This document shows, piece by piece, positions 1-5,469 of a stretch of DNA of 5,637 nucleotides. The stretch comes from an uncultured Clostridia bacterium (GTDB lineage: Bacteria > Bacillota > Clostridia > Oscillospirales > Acutalibacteraceae). The stretch covers positions 1 through 5,637 of the forward strand of contig CAMOCU010000083.1 of the NCBI GenBank assembly GCA_946610835.1, given 5' to 3'. Within the stretch, counting starts at the first letter, position 1; every line of letters starts with the position of its first letter. A program made the translations under genes and the position numbers. The notes under the pieces are model-generated. The model worked only from the letters and a program-made list of their open reading frames with translations, did not search any database and was not told where the DNA came from.

Positions 1-332
1 AGAAAAAGCCGCCGCCCTTCGGCAGTGGCTCTGTGCGCGTGCGGATTACGGGTATCTGTTCGATGCCGAGCAGCCGGATCACTTCCGGTACGCGGTGTTT
101 ATCTCGCAGCTCGACATCGAGGAAGTGATGCACAACGTCGGACGGGCCAAAGCTGACGTTCTCCTGCAAACCGTATCTGTACCGCAAGGACGGCGTGTAC
201 GCGGAGAAGTATACGCAGCCCGACTTCACGCTGACAAACCCGGAGGAATTTGCATCCCGTTCGGTTGCGATTCGGGTGCTGTTATGGATATTTGTCAAGC
301 CGCTGATCCGTCTGATCGCGGTGACGGAATAA
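1..332 (+). pseudogene. Frameshifted 3' part of a siphophage tail protein (distal tail/Sipho_tail type), prophage remnant
   Basis: The gene enters from the left edge, so its start is not visible. Reading from base 2 gives a stretch with ALRQWLC, YLFDAEQPDHFRYAVF and IEEVMHNVGRAK. This frame then becomes nonsense, but skipping one base around 149-153 restores LTFSCKPYLYRKDGVY followed by TNPEEFASR, ending at a TAA at 330-332. This succession (wL, y.a.f, then v.F.CkPy.Y, then NP...A) is the pattern I know from the tail-component family that includes Dit proteins of siphophages, which form the hub between tail tube and baseplate. After FASR the expected 'PLIRV.GSGD'-like segment is not continuous; KPLIRLI appears later at about 301-317, hinting at further damage or a junction. 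No other phage gene is in the window. Assignment is from motif memory, with no database check. A single sequencing error could also cause the shift. Confidence 0.6.
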
Positions 333-370
333 GGGGGACGAGCATATCAGATATATACCACCATTTGGAC

Positions 371-395
371 TTTACACAAAATTCGGGACAGACCC
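371..395. mobile_element. Solo terminal inverted repeat resembling IS256-family (Mutator) elements
   Basis: The bases TTTACACAAA followed by ATTCGGGACAGACCC resemble the end of IS256-type elements, whose terminal repeats read inward as ...TGTGTAAA with a GTCC/GTC block near the tip. In that orientation the element body would lie to the left, towards the broken tail gene, and the outer tip would be near 395. No transposase frame is recognisable to the left within the window and no partner repeat or target duplication can be seen, so this is at most a remnant. It might also be chance similarity. Confidence 0.35.
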
Positions 396-460
396 TCAAA
401 AACACAGATTTGTTTTCTGAACCCATGCCCCACTCCACGTGGGACTGTTTTTACCTCTCA

Positions 461-495
461 AGACTGCGTTGAAATTTACGCAGTCTTTTTCTTTT
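461..495 (+). terminator. Rho-independent terminator, plus strand
   Basis: A perfect 9-bp stem AGACTGCGT (461-469) pairs with ACGCAGTCT (478-486) across an 8-base loop and is followed by TTTTTCTTTT. There is no T-run in the opposite direction, so it acts on the + strand. It would end transcription coming from the phage remnant or from whatever lies left of it, and protects the convergent operon. A weaker CCCAC/GTGGG hairpin with a T5 run sits just upstream at 429-452. Confidence 0.85.
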
Positions 496-497
496 AT

Positions 498-533
498 AAA
501 AATGCAGCCTGCGCCGGTTGTGGAGCAGGCTGC
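498..533 (-). terminator. Rho-independent terminator ending the four-gene operon, minus strand
   Basis: Read on the minus strand, a perfect 9-bp GC-rich stem (GCAGCCTGC at 525-533, partner GCAGGCTGC at 504-512) with a 12-base loop is followed by A and then TTTTT (502-498). It begins only 7 bases after the stop codon of the last SDR gene, the normal place for an operon terminator. It lies back to back with the plus-strand terminator. Confidence 0.85.
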
Positions 534-540
534 CGGAGTT

Positions 541-1551
541 TTATTCGCCTTTCATGCCAATCAGTTCTGTATTGCCTTCAAAAGCCTCCACAGAAAGCTT
601 GACCGAATCAAAGATAGCCGCGCGGATATCATCCTGCGTTGCACCGAGATATTTTGCCCAGCGATCGTCGATGAATGTGTTCATACACATAATGTCTGCC
701 AGCCCGACAGGATCGATTCCGCTTTGGATTCCACGATCTTTGTATTGCTTACGCATGGTCAGGCCAAACAGCTTAAACATAGCGGGGGTGATATGGATAA
801 TCTTGCGATCCGGAACGCCCATAGCCTCGTGAACGATCCGCAGAAAATCGTCCCATGTGTAGTTGCAGCAGGAGATCGGATAGGTTACGCCCCCTTTGCT
901 TTTTTCAGCAGCGCCCACAATGACCTGTGCAACCTGATGAACCGTGAGCATGGCAGTCCCGCCCTTGGGATAGAACGTGATCGGCCCCATGTTTTTCAGC
1001 TGCTCTATCAGAATAACCCAGACAGGCTTGCGCCCTGGCTGTGTACCGAAGATGTATGGCAGTTCCAGTACGCTGACGTCCATGTTTTCGTCTGCATATG
1101 AAAGGGCAGCTTGTTCCTGGTCGATACGGCTTCGGATGTAGGGATGTTTTTCTGTCAGACGCATTTGCGGAAATTTTTTGGCGAAATAGGAAAAGTACGA
1201 TCCGAGAACAACCGTTTTTGTGATACCGGCGCGTTTGGCCAGAGGGATCAGACGGTTCAGCGGATCAATGTTGTATTTTTTATATGCGTCATAGACAGGT
1301 GCGGGGAATTCTACTCGCTCGTCTACACCGGCAGCGAAAACAAAGCAGTTGCAGCCGTCCATCATGTCTAACACTTCATTGTCTGTCATTTCCAGATAGT
1401 TACACAGGCGTACATCCATTTCTTTTGGAATCGGCGCGCCGACGGGTAGGGGAGGCAGCGCGACGGTGCGTACCTCATGCCCGCGCTCCAGAAACAACTG
1501 CGCTGCGGCTGAACCAAGCAAGCCGGTTCCGCCGATCATAAAAACTCGCAT
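541..1551 (-). CDS. Extended-SDR NAD(P)-binding epimerase/dehydratase-like protein (336 aa) with YxxxR in place of YxxxK
   Basis: The N-terminus MRVFMIGGTGLLGSAAA carries the GxxGxxG dinucleotide-binding loop (G8, G11, G14) of a Rossmann fold, followed by GHEVRTV (beta-2) and FVFAAGV (71-76), typical of extended short-chain dehydrogenases/NAD-dependent epimerases. A serine sits where the catalytic Ser/Thr is expected (VVLGS, S118). The catalytic Tyr is Y138 in HPYIRSRIDQE, but the lysine four residues on is R142, which is atypical. PYIFGTQPG (165-173) is the usual 'R/LP.iyGP' region, and 203-210 (TVHQVAQV) matches the 'v.D.a' segment. Length is normal for the class. The start is the only sensible ATG: AAGGAG lies 8 bases upstream inside the end of the preceding gene, leaving a 5-base intergenic gap. 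It is the last gene of the operon. The family call is firm; substrate and even catalytic competence are open. An NmrA-like or sugar-epimerase role is possible. Confidence 0.85.
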   Translation of the reverse strand: MRVFMIGGTGLLGSAAAQLFLERGHEVRTVALPPLPVGAPIPKEMDVRLCNYLEMTDNEVLDMMDGCNCFVFAAGVDERVEFPAPVYDAYKKYNIDPLNRLIPLAKRAGITKTVVLGSYFSYFAKKFPQMRLTEKHPYIRSRIDQEQAALSYADENMDVSVLELPYIFGTQPGRKPVWVILIEQLKNMGPITFYPKGGTAMLTVHQVAQVIVGAAEKSKGGVTYPISCCNYTWDDFLRIVHEAMGVPDRKIIHITPAMFKLFGLTMRKQYKDRGIQSGIDPVGLADIMCMNTFIDDRWAKYLGATQDDIRAAIFDSVKLSVEAFEGNTELIGMKGE

Positions 1552-1556
1552 CGTTT

Positions 1557-3080
1557 TTACTCCTTTTCCTCGTAGTCTTTAAAGCCTTTGAAAATGGTTT
1601 CGTCGTAGAAATTGTTTTCATCTTCGCGATGCAGAGGTTTCCAGACTTGCGCAAAGAAGGGATTAATCTTGGCCTCAGTGTCATAATCCCACGGCCAGGG
1701 CAACTCTTCCGGGCACCAATGTCCGCCTTTGAGCACAAGGTTCGGAGTCATTTCAAATTCATTACCTCTGGCACTGCGCCATTTCAATGGGGTAAACAGA
1801 TCGCCTTTGACCATGGATTCGGACAGGCATTCGCCGCCACGGAATGCAGCCGCTTTGCGCATGTCTTCAATATCCAGTTCGCTGTCCGGCTTGCTTTCGT
1901 CATAACCATGGTCGAGCAGCGTGATCTCCTCTGTGGGACGCTGGATTTTGAATGTTTCCCATGTGCCGATCTTGTTCCAATCGTCCTCCGTGCCGTAATA
2001 GGCGGAGATACGGTGCGGATTCTTCGTCAGCTTCCAATGCAGTGTGCCGTACAGTTCGGTCTGCGCAATCTTTTGCATAAAGGGTTTGGCTGCGGCGGCA
2101 ATGGCGGAACCGAGGAAGGAGGGCAGTGCCTTGGCGGCGCGATAGTAGGGCGGAACGGCTTTGGCCATATTGTTGAAATACTGTTTGATCGGGATGTTTG
2201 CGCGGAAATGCAGAATCTCGTCCAGCTTGTCGGAATCGACATACCATTGACCGTGGAAATTGCGCAGAATGAACCAGTTTGCGTCAAACAGCAGCTTCGG
2301 AGAAGGCAGACCCAACGCGCCCAACAGCAGCTCTTCGAATTCGTAGTTCGTGATCCGGTACTCTTTGCCGGAACCGATGTTGTAAAACTTGCGCCAAAAA
2401 GTTTCCGGGACGTCCGGCTCGCAGAGGTTTGCCAGCAGTCTGCCGGAATCTTCGACCGTAGCCCACTCCAGTACGCCGTTGATCGGCACATGGAACATGA
2501 TCGGATCCATATTTTTGAGGATCGCAGGATAGAGAATACCCGACTGGCGCAGCGATACCCAGTATTTTAAACCGGATTCGGCAAAAATCGCCTCCGCCTT
2601 GACCTTGCTGATGGCATAATGGTCATAGACGCTGATCTTGATCGGGTCGCCGGTGCGCGCCCAATGGATCGGCGGATTGCGGTCGCCGGTCTCCGCTACA
2701 GTGCCAATGTAAACGGCTTTGATCGAATCAGGATCAGGTTGCGCTTTGATTGCACGCACGATGTTGGTTGCTGCGGTGACGTTGGTGCGTATGGTTTTGC
2801 GCGGGAAATAGTCTGCCGCGGGAGAGACCATGCCGCCCACATGCAGAACGTAATCTGCGCCGGTCACAAACCGCAGCACAGATTCATAGTCCGTCAGATC
2901 GCCCCAGATGATTTTAACAGAAGGATCGTTGAGATAGGGCATGAATTTTTTGCGGTTTTTTTCGCTGCTGCGCAGCAACAGGACAATGTTGTGCCGGTAT
3001 TTGCGGGCGTACAACTCCAGAAATCCCTGAAATCCCATAGTACCGGAGGCGCCGGTCAGTGCAACTGTTGTTTTTTTCAT
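1557..3080 (-). CDS. Two-part NAD-dependent epimerase/dehydratase-like SDR with C-terminal extension (507 aa)
   Basis: The N-terminal 300 or so residues are an extended SDR. ALTGASGTMG contains the GxxGxxG loop (G10, G13, G16), LLLRS (34-38) ends beta-2, and WGDLTDYESV (59-68) is the D-L-T acidic motif. VLHVGG (78-83) is the 'H.A' equivalent. T127 occupies the Ser/Thr position, Y155-AIS-K159 is the catalytic YxxxK, and GILYP (181-185) follows. So this copy looks catalytically complete, unlike the next gene. Residues from about 340 to 507 are not SDR: they contain NPHRISAYYG, DMRKAAAFRGGE, then LKWRSARGNEFE (432-443) and KGGHWCPEE (451-459), like a decayed zinc-binding treble-clef module. Family members are normally 300-350 aa, so this is a fusion or long subfamily. 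The open frame continues upstream to 3446, but that part lies in the PNP gene. The start at 3080 is preferred because AGGAGAG lies 7 bases before it and the Rossmann fold begins immediately. Substrate unknown. Confidence 0.85.
   Translation of the reverse strand: MKKTTVALTGASGTMGFQGFLELYARKYRHNIVLLLRSSEKNRKKFMPYLNDPSVKIIWGDLTDYESVLRFVTGADYVLHVGGMVSPAADYFPRKTIRTNVTAATNIVRAIKAQPDPDSIKAVYIGTVAETGDRNPPIHWARTGDPIKISVYDHYAISKVKAEAIFAESGLKYWVSLRQSGILYPAILKNMDPIMFHVPINGVLEWATVEDSGRLLANLCEPDVPETFWRKFYNIGSGKEYRITNYEFEELLLGALGLPSPKLLFDANWFILRNFHGQWYVDSDKLDEILHFRANIPIKQYFNNMAKAVPPYYRAAKALPSFLGSAIAAAAKPFMQKIAQTELYGTLHWKLTKNPHRISAYYGTEDDWNKIGTWETFKIQRPTEEITLLDHGYDESKPDSELDIEDMRKAAAFRGGECLSESMVKGDLFTPLKWRSARGNEFEMTPNLVLKGGHWCPEELPWPWDYDTEAKINPFFAQVWKPLHREDENNFYDETIFKGFKDYEEKE
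1560..1565 (-). promoter_or_regulatory. Shine-Dalgarno for the 336-aa SDR, inside the upstream gene
   Basis: The minus strand reads AAGGAG, 8 bases before the ATG at 1551. It overlaps the last sense codons of the 507-aa gene, so the two genes are probably translated in a coupled way. Confidence 0.75.
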
Positions 3081-3087
3081 GGTGAAA

Positions 3088-3094
3088 CTCTCCT
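3088..3094 (-). promoter_or_regulatory. Shine-Dalgarno deciding the start of the 507-aa SDR
   Basis: The minus strand reads AGGAGAG, 7 bases before the ATG at 3080, in the 20-base gap after the PNP stop codon. It supports the short start over the in-frame extension reaching 3446. Confidence 0.8.
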
Positions 3095-3100
3095 GTATTT

Positions 3101-3928
3101 TTAGTTTTCCAAGACTTTGTGAATACGAATAATGGACTGTTCGGCCAAGCTGCGGAACAGCGGCGCAGTGCGGTCGGCTGTTTGCTGCACTTCCTCGTGT
3201 GTCAGCGGCGACGGACTGATCCCTGCAGCCAGATTGGAGATGCAGCTCACGCCGCAAACGCGCATCCCGGCATGTACCGCAGCAATTGCTTCGCAGGCCG
3301 TGCTCATGCCCACCGCATCTGCGCCGAGAATGCTGTACATCCGAATCTCTTCCGGCGTCTCGTAATTGGGACCGCTGGTTTGGATGTAGACGCCGTTTTG
3401 CAGCGGGATATGCAGGGATTCGGCGGCGTCGCGGATGCATGCGCAAAGAGCAGGATCATACACATGGCTCATGTCCGGAAACCGCACGCCGAGCGAATCG
3501 TGGTTTTTACCGATCAGCGGGGAAGGGACAAAGGAGCTGATGTGTCCGGTGATGCACATCAGATCGCCGGCATGAAAAGCGGGATTGATTCCGCCGGCGG
3601 CATTGGTTAAAAATAGCACTTTTGCCCCCAGCATGCGCATCAAACGGATCGGCAGGATGACCTGCTGCATGGAGTAACCTTCGTAATAATGCACGCGTCC
3701 CTGCATGAGAACAAGCGGAATGTCATGCAGTGTGCCGAACAAAAAGCGCCCGGCATGACCTGCCACAGTGGATACGGGAAAGTCGGGCAGCGAATCGTAA
3801 GGAACAACGGCGGAAACGTTGATCTGATCCGCAAAACCGCCCAAGCCGGAGCCGAGAACGAGCGCAATCTGCGGTTCGAGCGCGGTTTGCCGGCGGATGA
3901 CGTCTACGCATCGGAGTAATGTTTTCAT
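3101..3928 (-). CDS. punA: Purine-nucleoside phosphorylase, trimeric (PNP/MTAP family) type, 275 aa
   Basis: Splits purine (deoxy)ribonucleosides with phosphate into free base and (deoxy)ribose-1-phosphate in the cytoplasm. All landmarks of the trimeric family are present in order: LGSGLGGFAD with phosphate-binding S27; GHAGR with H58; MQGRVHYYEGY with R78, H80 and Y82; FLTNAAGGI (107-114); PLIGKN and RFPDMSHVYD (149-158); GPNYETPEE with base-site Y189 and E190; DAVGMSTACE with M208 and S209; and SCISN with N232, the residue linked to 6-oxopurine (inosine/guanosine) preference. The length equals the family norm of about 270-275. Odd points: the widely conserved DHIN motif reads GHIS (128-131), and the usual STVPE reads STACE. 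The ATG overlaps the symporter stop as ATGA, so translation is likely coupled; the only upstream purine-rich stretch is GGTGGAAG. Family certain; the exact substrate, which may be a modified nucleoside given its SDR partners, is open. Confidence 0.95.
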   Translation of the reverse strand: MKTLLRCVDVIRRQTALEPQIALVLGSGLGGFADQINVSAVVPYDSLPDFPVSTVAGHAGRFLFGTLHDIPLVLMQGRVHYYEGYSMQQVILPIRLMRMLGAKVLFLTNAAGGINPAFHAGDLMCITGHISSFVPSPLIGKNHDSLGVRFPDMSHVYDPALCACIRDAAESLHIPLQNGVYIQTSGPNYETPEEIRMYSILGADAVGMSTACEAIAAVHAGMRVCGVSCISNLAAGISPSPLTHEEVQQTADRTAPLFRSLAEQSIIRIHKVLEN

Positions 3929-5370
3929 TTTGCTTCCACCGCGCTTTCCTGTGTATCGGACACGCCCTCTTCTTTTTCGTGCATCACGCGCACGGTATCC
4001 ATGACCTTGTTGTAGAACGCGCCGTGGAGTTTGTATTTTGTGACAAAAACAGCAAAGGACGCTGCAATCAAAATCACCGGGATGCCGAATGCCATGACGG
4101 AGATCGCGGCTTTCGCGCTTTGCGGCTGCACGGATGCGTCCGCCGTGTTGTATTTACCGATTTCTAATCCGATACCCATGACCAATCCCTGGATCGAATA
4201 CGCTACTTTCAGCAGGAAGCTTTTCATGGAAAAGACGATAGAATCTGTACGGTAGCCGAGCTTGAATTCGCCGTAATCCACGACATCCGCCAACATAACG
4301 GTTTCAGCCACGAACATGGCGCCGATGCCGATGCAGGCGAAAAATGCGCAGACCGCAAACACTACAAAACCAACGTCGATCTCGGCATTGAGCAGCGGGA
4401 CAACGCCCAGTGACGCGCCGCGGAAATTGCGCAAAAGGAACATCACCAGATACCCGGCTGCGGAAATACCCATAGATCCGATGATTACGGGACGCTTGGA
4501 GTATTTGTTAGACAGAACGGTAAAGAGTACCAGTCCGAGCATTTGGCCGACTGCGACGATTGCTGCGAACACAGCATACAGCTCATACCGGCTGAGTACA
4601 TGTTTGAAATAATACACGCCAAGTCCGTTGGTCAGATACCAACCGGTGTTGAAGCAGATGGCGGTAATCATAAAAAAGAGAAGCTGATCGTTGTTTTTGA
4701 TTGTGATAAATGCTTTTTTGAGCGTCAGACCTTCTTTCTTTTCCGGTGTAAAGCGTTCTTTGGTGCCGGTGACCGTGATAACGACAAGAAGAATATATGC
4801 GCCGGCAAGGATCATCGCCCAGCGGCGAAAGCCGAGCGGTTCGTTGCCAGCGCCGAGTTTGGCGACCATGCTGACGGTGAACAGGGAAACCACAGCCTGT
4901 CCCACGCCGCAGAAAAAACGCGGAATGGAAGCGATTGTGTTGCGTTCTTTCGGGTCACGGGAGAGCGCGGGGACGAATGACCAGTAAGGTATGTCGAAAA
5001 TCGTATAGCTCATGCCCCACAACAGATATGCTACGGTTGCGTAGACATAGGCGCCGATGCCGCCGGCCGTCAGACCGGGATTGGAAAACATCATTACCAG
5101 CACCATAGCGTTCAGAATACCGCCGGTCAGAATCCACGGGCGAAAGCGACCGATGCGCGTGCGCGTATTGTCCACAAGCGTGCCCATCATAGGGTCGTTG
5201 ATGCCGTCCCAAACACGGCACAGCAGAAACATTGCGCTCAGATAGCCAGGCTTAACGCCCATATTGTCCGTTAAAAAATTGGAGAAAAAAGCATTTGTCA
5301 TTCCGTAGCTCAGATCGCCGCCTGCGCCGGCTACGCCATAACTCAGCTTTTCCCGCAAAGAAATCGCCAT
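3925..5370 (-). CDS. GPH-family (MelB-like) sugar/glycoside:cation symporter, MFS fold, 481 aa
   Basis: Inner-membrane secondary transporter of the glycoside-pentoside-hexuronide:cation family. The N-terminus REKLSYGVAGAGGDLSYG carries D19, RVWDGINDPMMG carries D55 and D59, and DNTRTRIGRFRPWIL (67-81) is the family signature loop. In Salmonella MelB the residues of the same numbers bind sugar (D19) and cation (D55, D59). SYTIFDIPYWSFVPALS (121-137) matches the second sugar-site aspartate region (D126), and ADVVDYGEFKLGYRTDS (361-377) is the conserved segment before helix 11; K388 is a candidate for the MelB helix-11 lysine. Twelve hydrophobic segments can be drawn at roughly 11-34, 41-63, 78-97, 104-125, 150-171, 183-202, 229-253, 264-287, 293-313, 327-353, 376-404 and 422-445, with a hydrophilic cytoplasmic tail from 447. 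First gene of the operon, with AAGGAGGG 7 bases upstream of the ATG. The substrate cannot be read from sequence; PNP next door suggests a nucleoside or glycoside. Confidence 0.92.
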   Translation of the reverse strand: MAISLREKLSYGVAGAGGDLSYGMTNAFFSNFLTDNMGVKPGYLSAMFLLCRVWDGINDPMMGTLVDNTRTRIGRFRPWILTGGILNAMVLVMMFSNPGLTAGGIGAYVYATVAYLLWGMSYTIFDIPYWSFVPALSRDPKERNTIASIPRFFCGVGQAVVSLFTVSMVAKLGAGNEPLGFRRWAMILAGAYILLVVITVTGTKERFTPEKKEGLTLKKAFITIKNNDQLLFFMITAICFNTGWYLTNGLGVYYFKHVLSRYELYAVFAAIVAVGQMLGLVLFTVLSNKYSKRPVIIGSMGISAAGYLVMFLLRNFRGASLGVVPLLNAEIDVGFVVFAVCAFFACIGIGAMFVAETVMLADVVDYGEFKLGYRTDSIVFSMKSFLLKVAYSIQGLVMGIGLEIGKYNTADASVQPQSAKAAISVMAFGIPVILIAASFAVFVTKYKLHGAFYNKVMDTVRVMHEKEEGVSDTQESAVEAK

Positions 5371-5376
5371 GAATAT

Positions 5377-5384
5377 CCCTCCTT
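5377..5384 (-). promoter_or_regulatory. Strong Shine-Dalgarno of the symporter gene
   Basis: The minus strand reads AAGGAGGG, an almost perfect anti-16S match, ending 6 bases before the ATG at 5370. It fixes the start of the first gene and implies efficient translation. Confidence 0.85.
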
Positions 5385-5396
5385 ATATATAGCTTT

Positions 5397-5423
5397 ATTA
5401 TACAGAACGGAGCACTCTGTAAT
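5397..5423 (-). promoter_or_regulatory. Probable sigma-A promoter of the operon
   Basis: A consensus TATAAT lies at 5402-5397 on the minus strand, preceded directly by TG. The best -35 candidate is ATTACA (5423-5418; 4 of 6 to TTGACA) with a short 15-base spacer, so the -35 is weak and coincides with one arm of a palindrome. Transcription would start near 5390, leaving a leader of about 20 bases that just holds the ribosome site. No riboswitch-sized leader exists. Confidence 0.65.
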
Positions 5424-5430
5424 GATTACA
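5418..5430. promoter_or_regulatory. Palindromic candidate operator TGTAATGATTACA
   Basis: A perfect 6+1+6 inverted repeat centred on base 5424. It covers the -35 position of the operon promoter, where a dimeric repressor or activator would control transcription. The odd centre does not fit the 14-bp even-centred CcpA cre site. A short ACAGA (5402-5406)/TCTGT (5416-5420) inverted repeat overlaps its left edge. The regulator is not encoded in the window. Confidence 0.55.
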
Positions 5431-5446
5431 TTTGTGTTCGCTCAAG

Positions 5447-5469
5447 GAAGGAATAAGGAATATTCCTTC
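5447..5469. repeat. Overlapping palindrome/hairpin upstream of the promoter
   Basis: GAAGGAATA (5447-5455) and TATTCCTTC (5461-5469) form a 9-bp inverted repeat with a 5-base loop. Nested in it, AAGGAATATTCCTT (5455-5468) is a perfect 14-bp palindrome. It lies about 50 bases upstream of the -10 box. No T-run follows on either strand, so it is not a terminator; a second regulator site is the likeliest reading. Confidence 0.45.

Noticed and set aside
429..452. CCCAC/GTGGG hairpin with T5 as a separate terminator
   Set aside because: Only 5 bp, and four bases separate the stem from the T-run; at most an auxiliary to the strong terminator at 461-495.
153..472. Continuation of the first tail frame to 472
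   Set aside because: After 152 this frame loses phage-like sense and runs into the terminator stem; the shifted frame carries the homologous-looking residues.
439..1101. 220-residue open frame on the + strand
   Set aside because: Antisense to the 336-aa SDR and running through both terminators; not credible as a gene.
1629..2570. 313-residue open frame on the + strand
   Set aside because: Fully antisense to the 507-aa SDR, with no ribosome site and no recognisable motif; a shadow of GC-biased codons.
3081..3446. In-frame upstream extension of the 507-aa SDR (would give 629 aa)
   Set aside because: It lies inside the PNP gene in another frame, is Arg/Cys/His-rich without fold signals, and the Rossmann motif with its own ribosome site begins at 3080.
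5418..5430. CcpA catabolite (cre) site
   Set aside because: cre sites are 14-bp with a central CG; this palindrome is 13-bp with a single central base.
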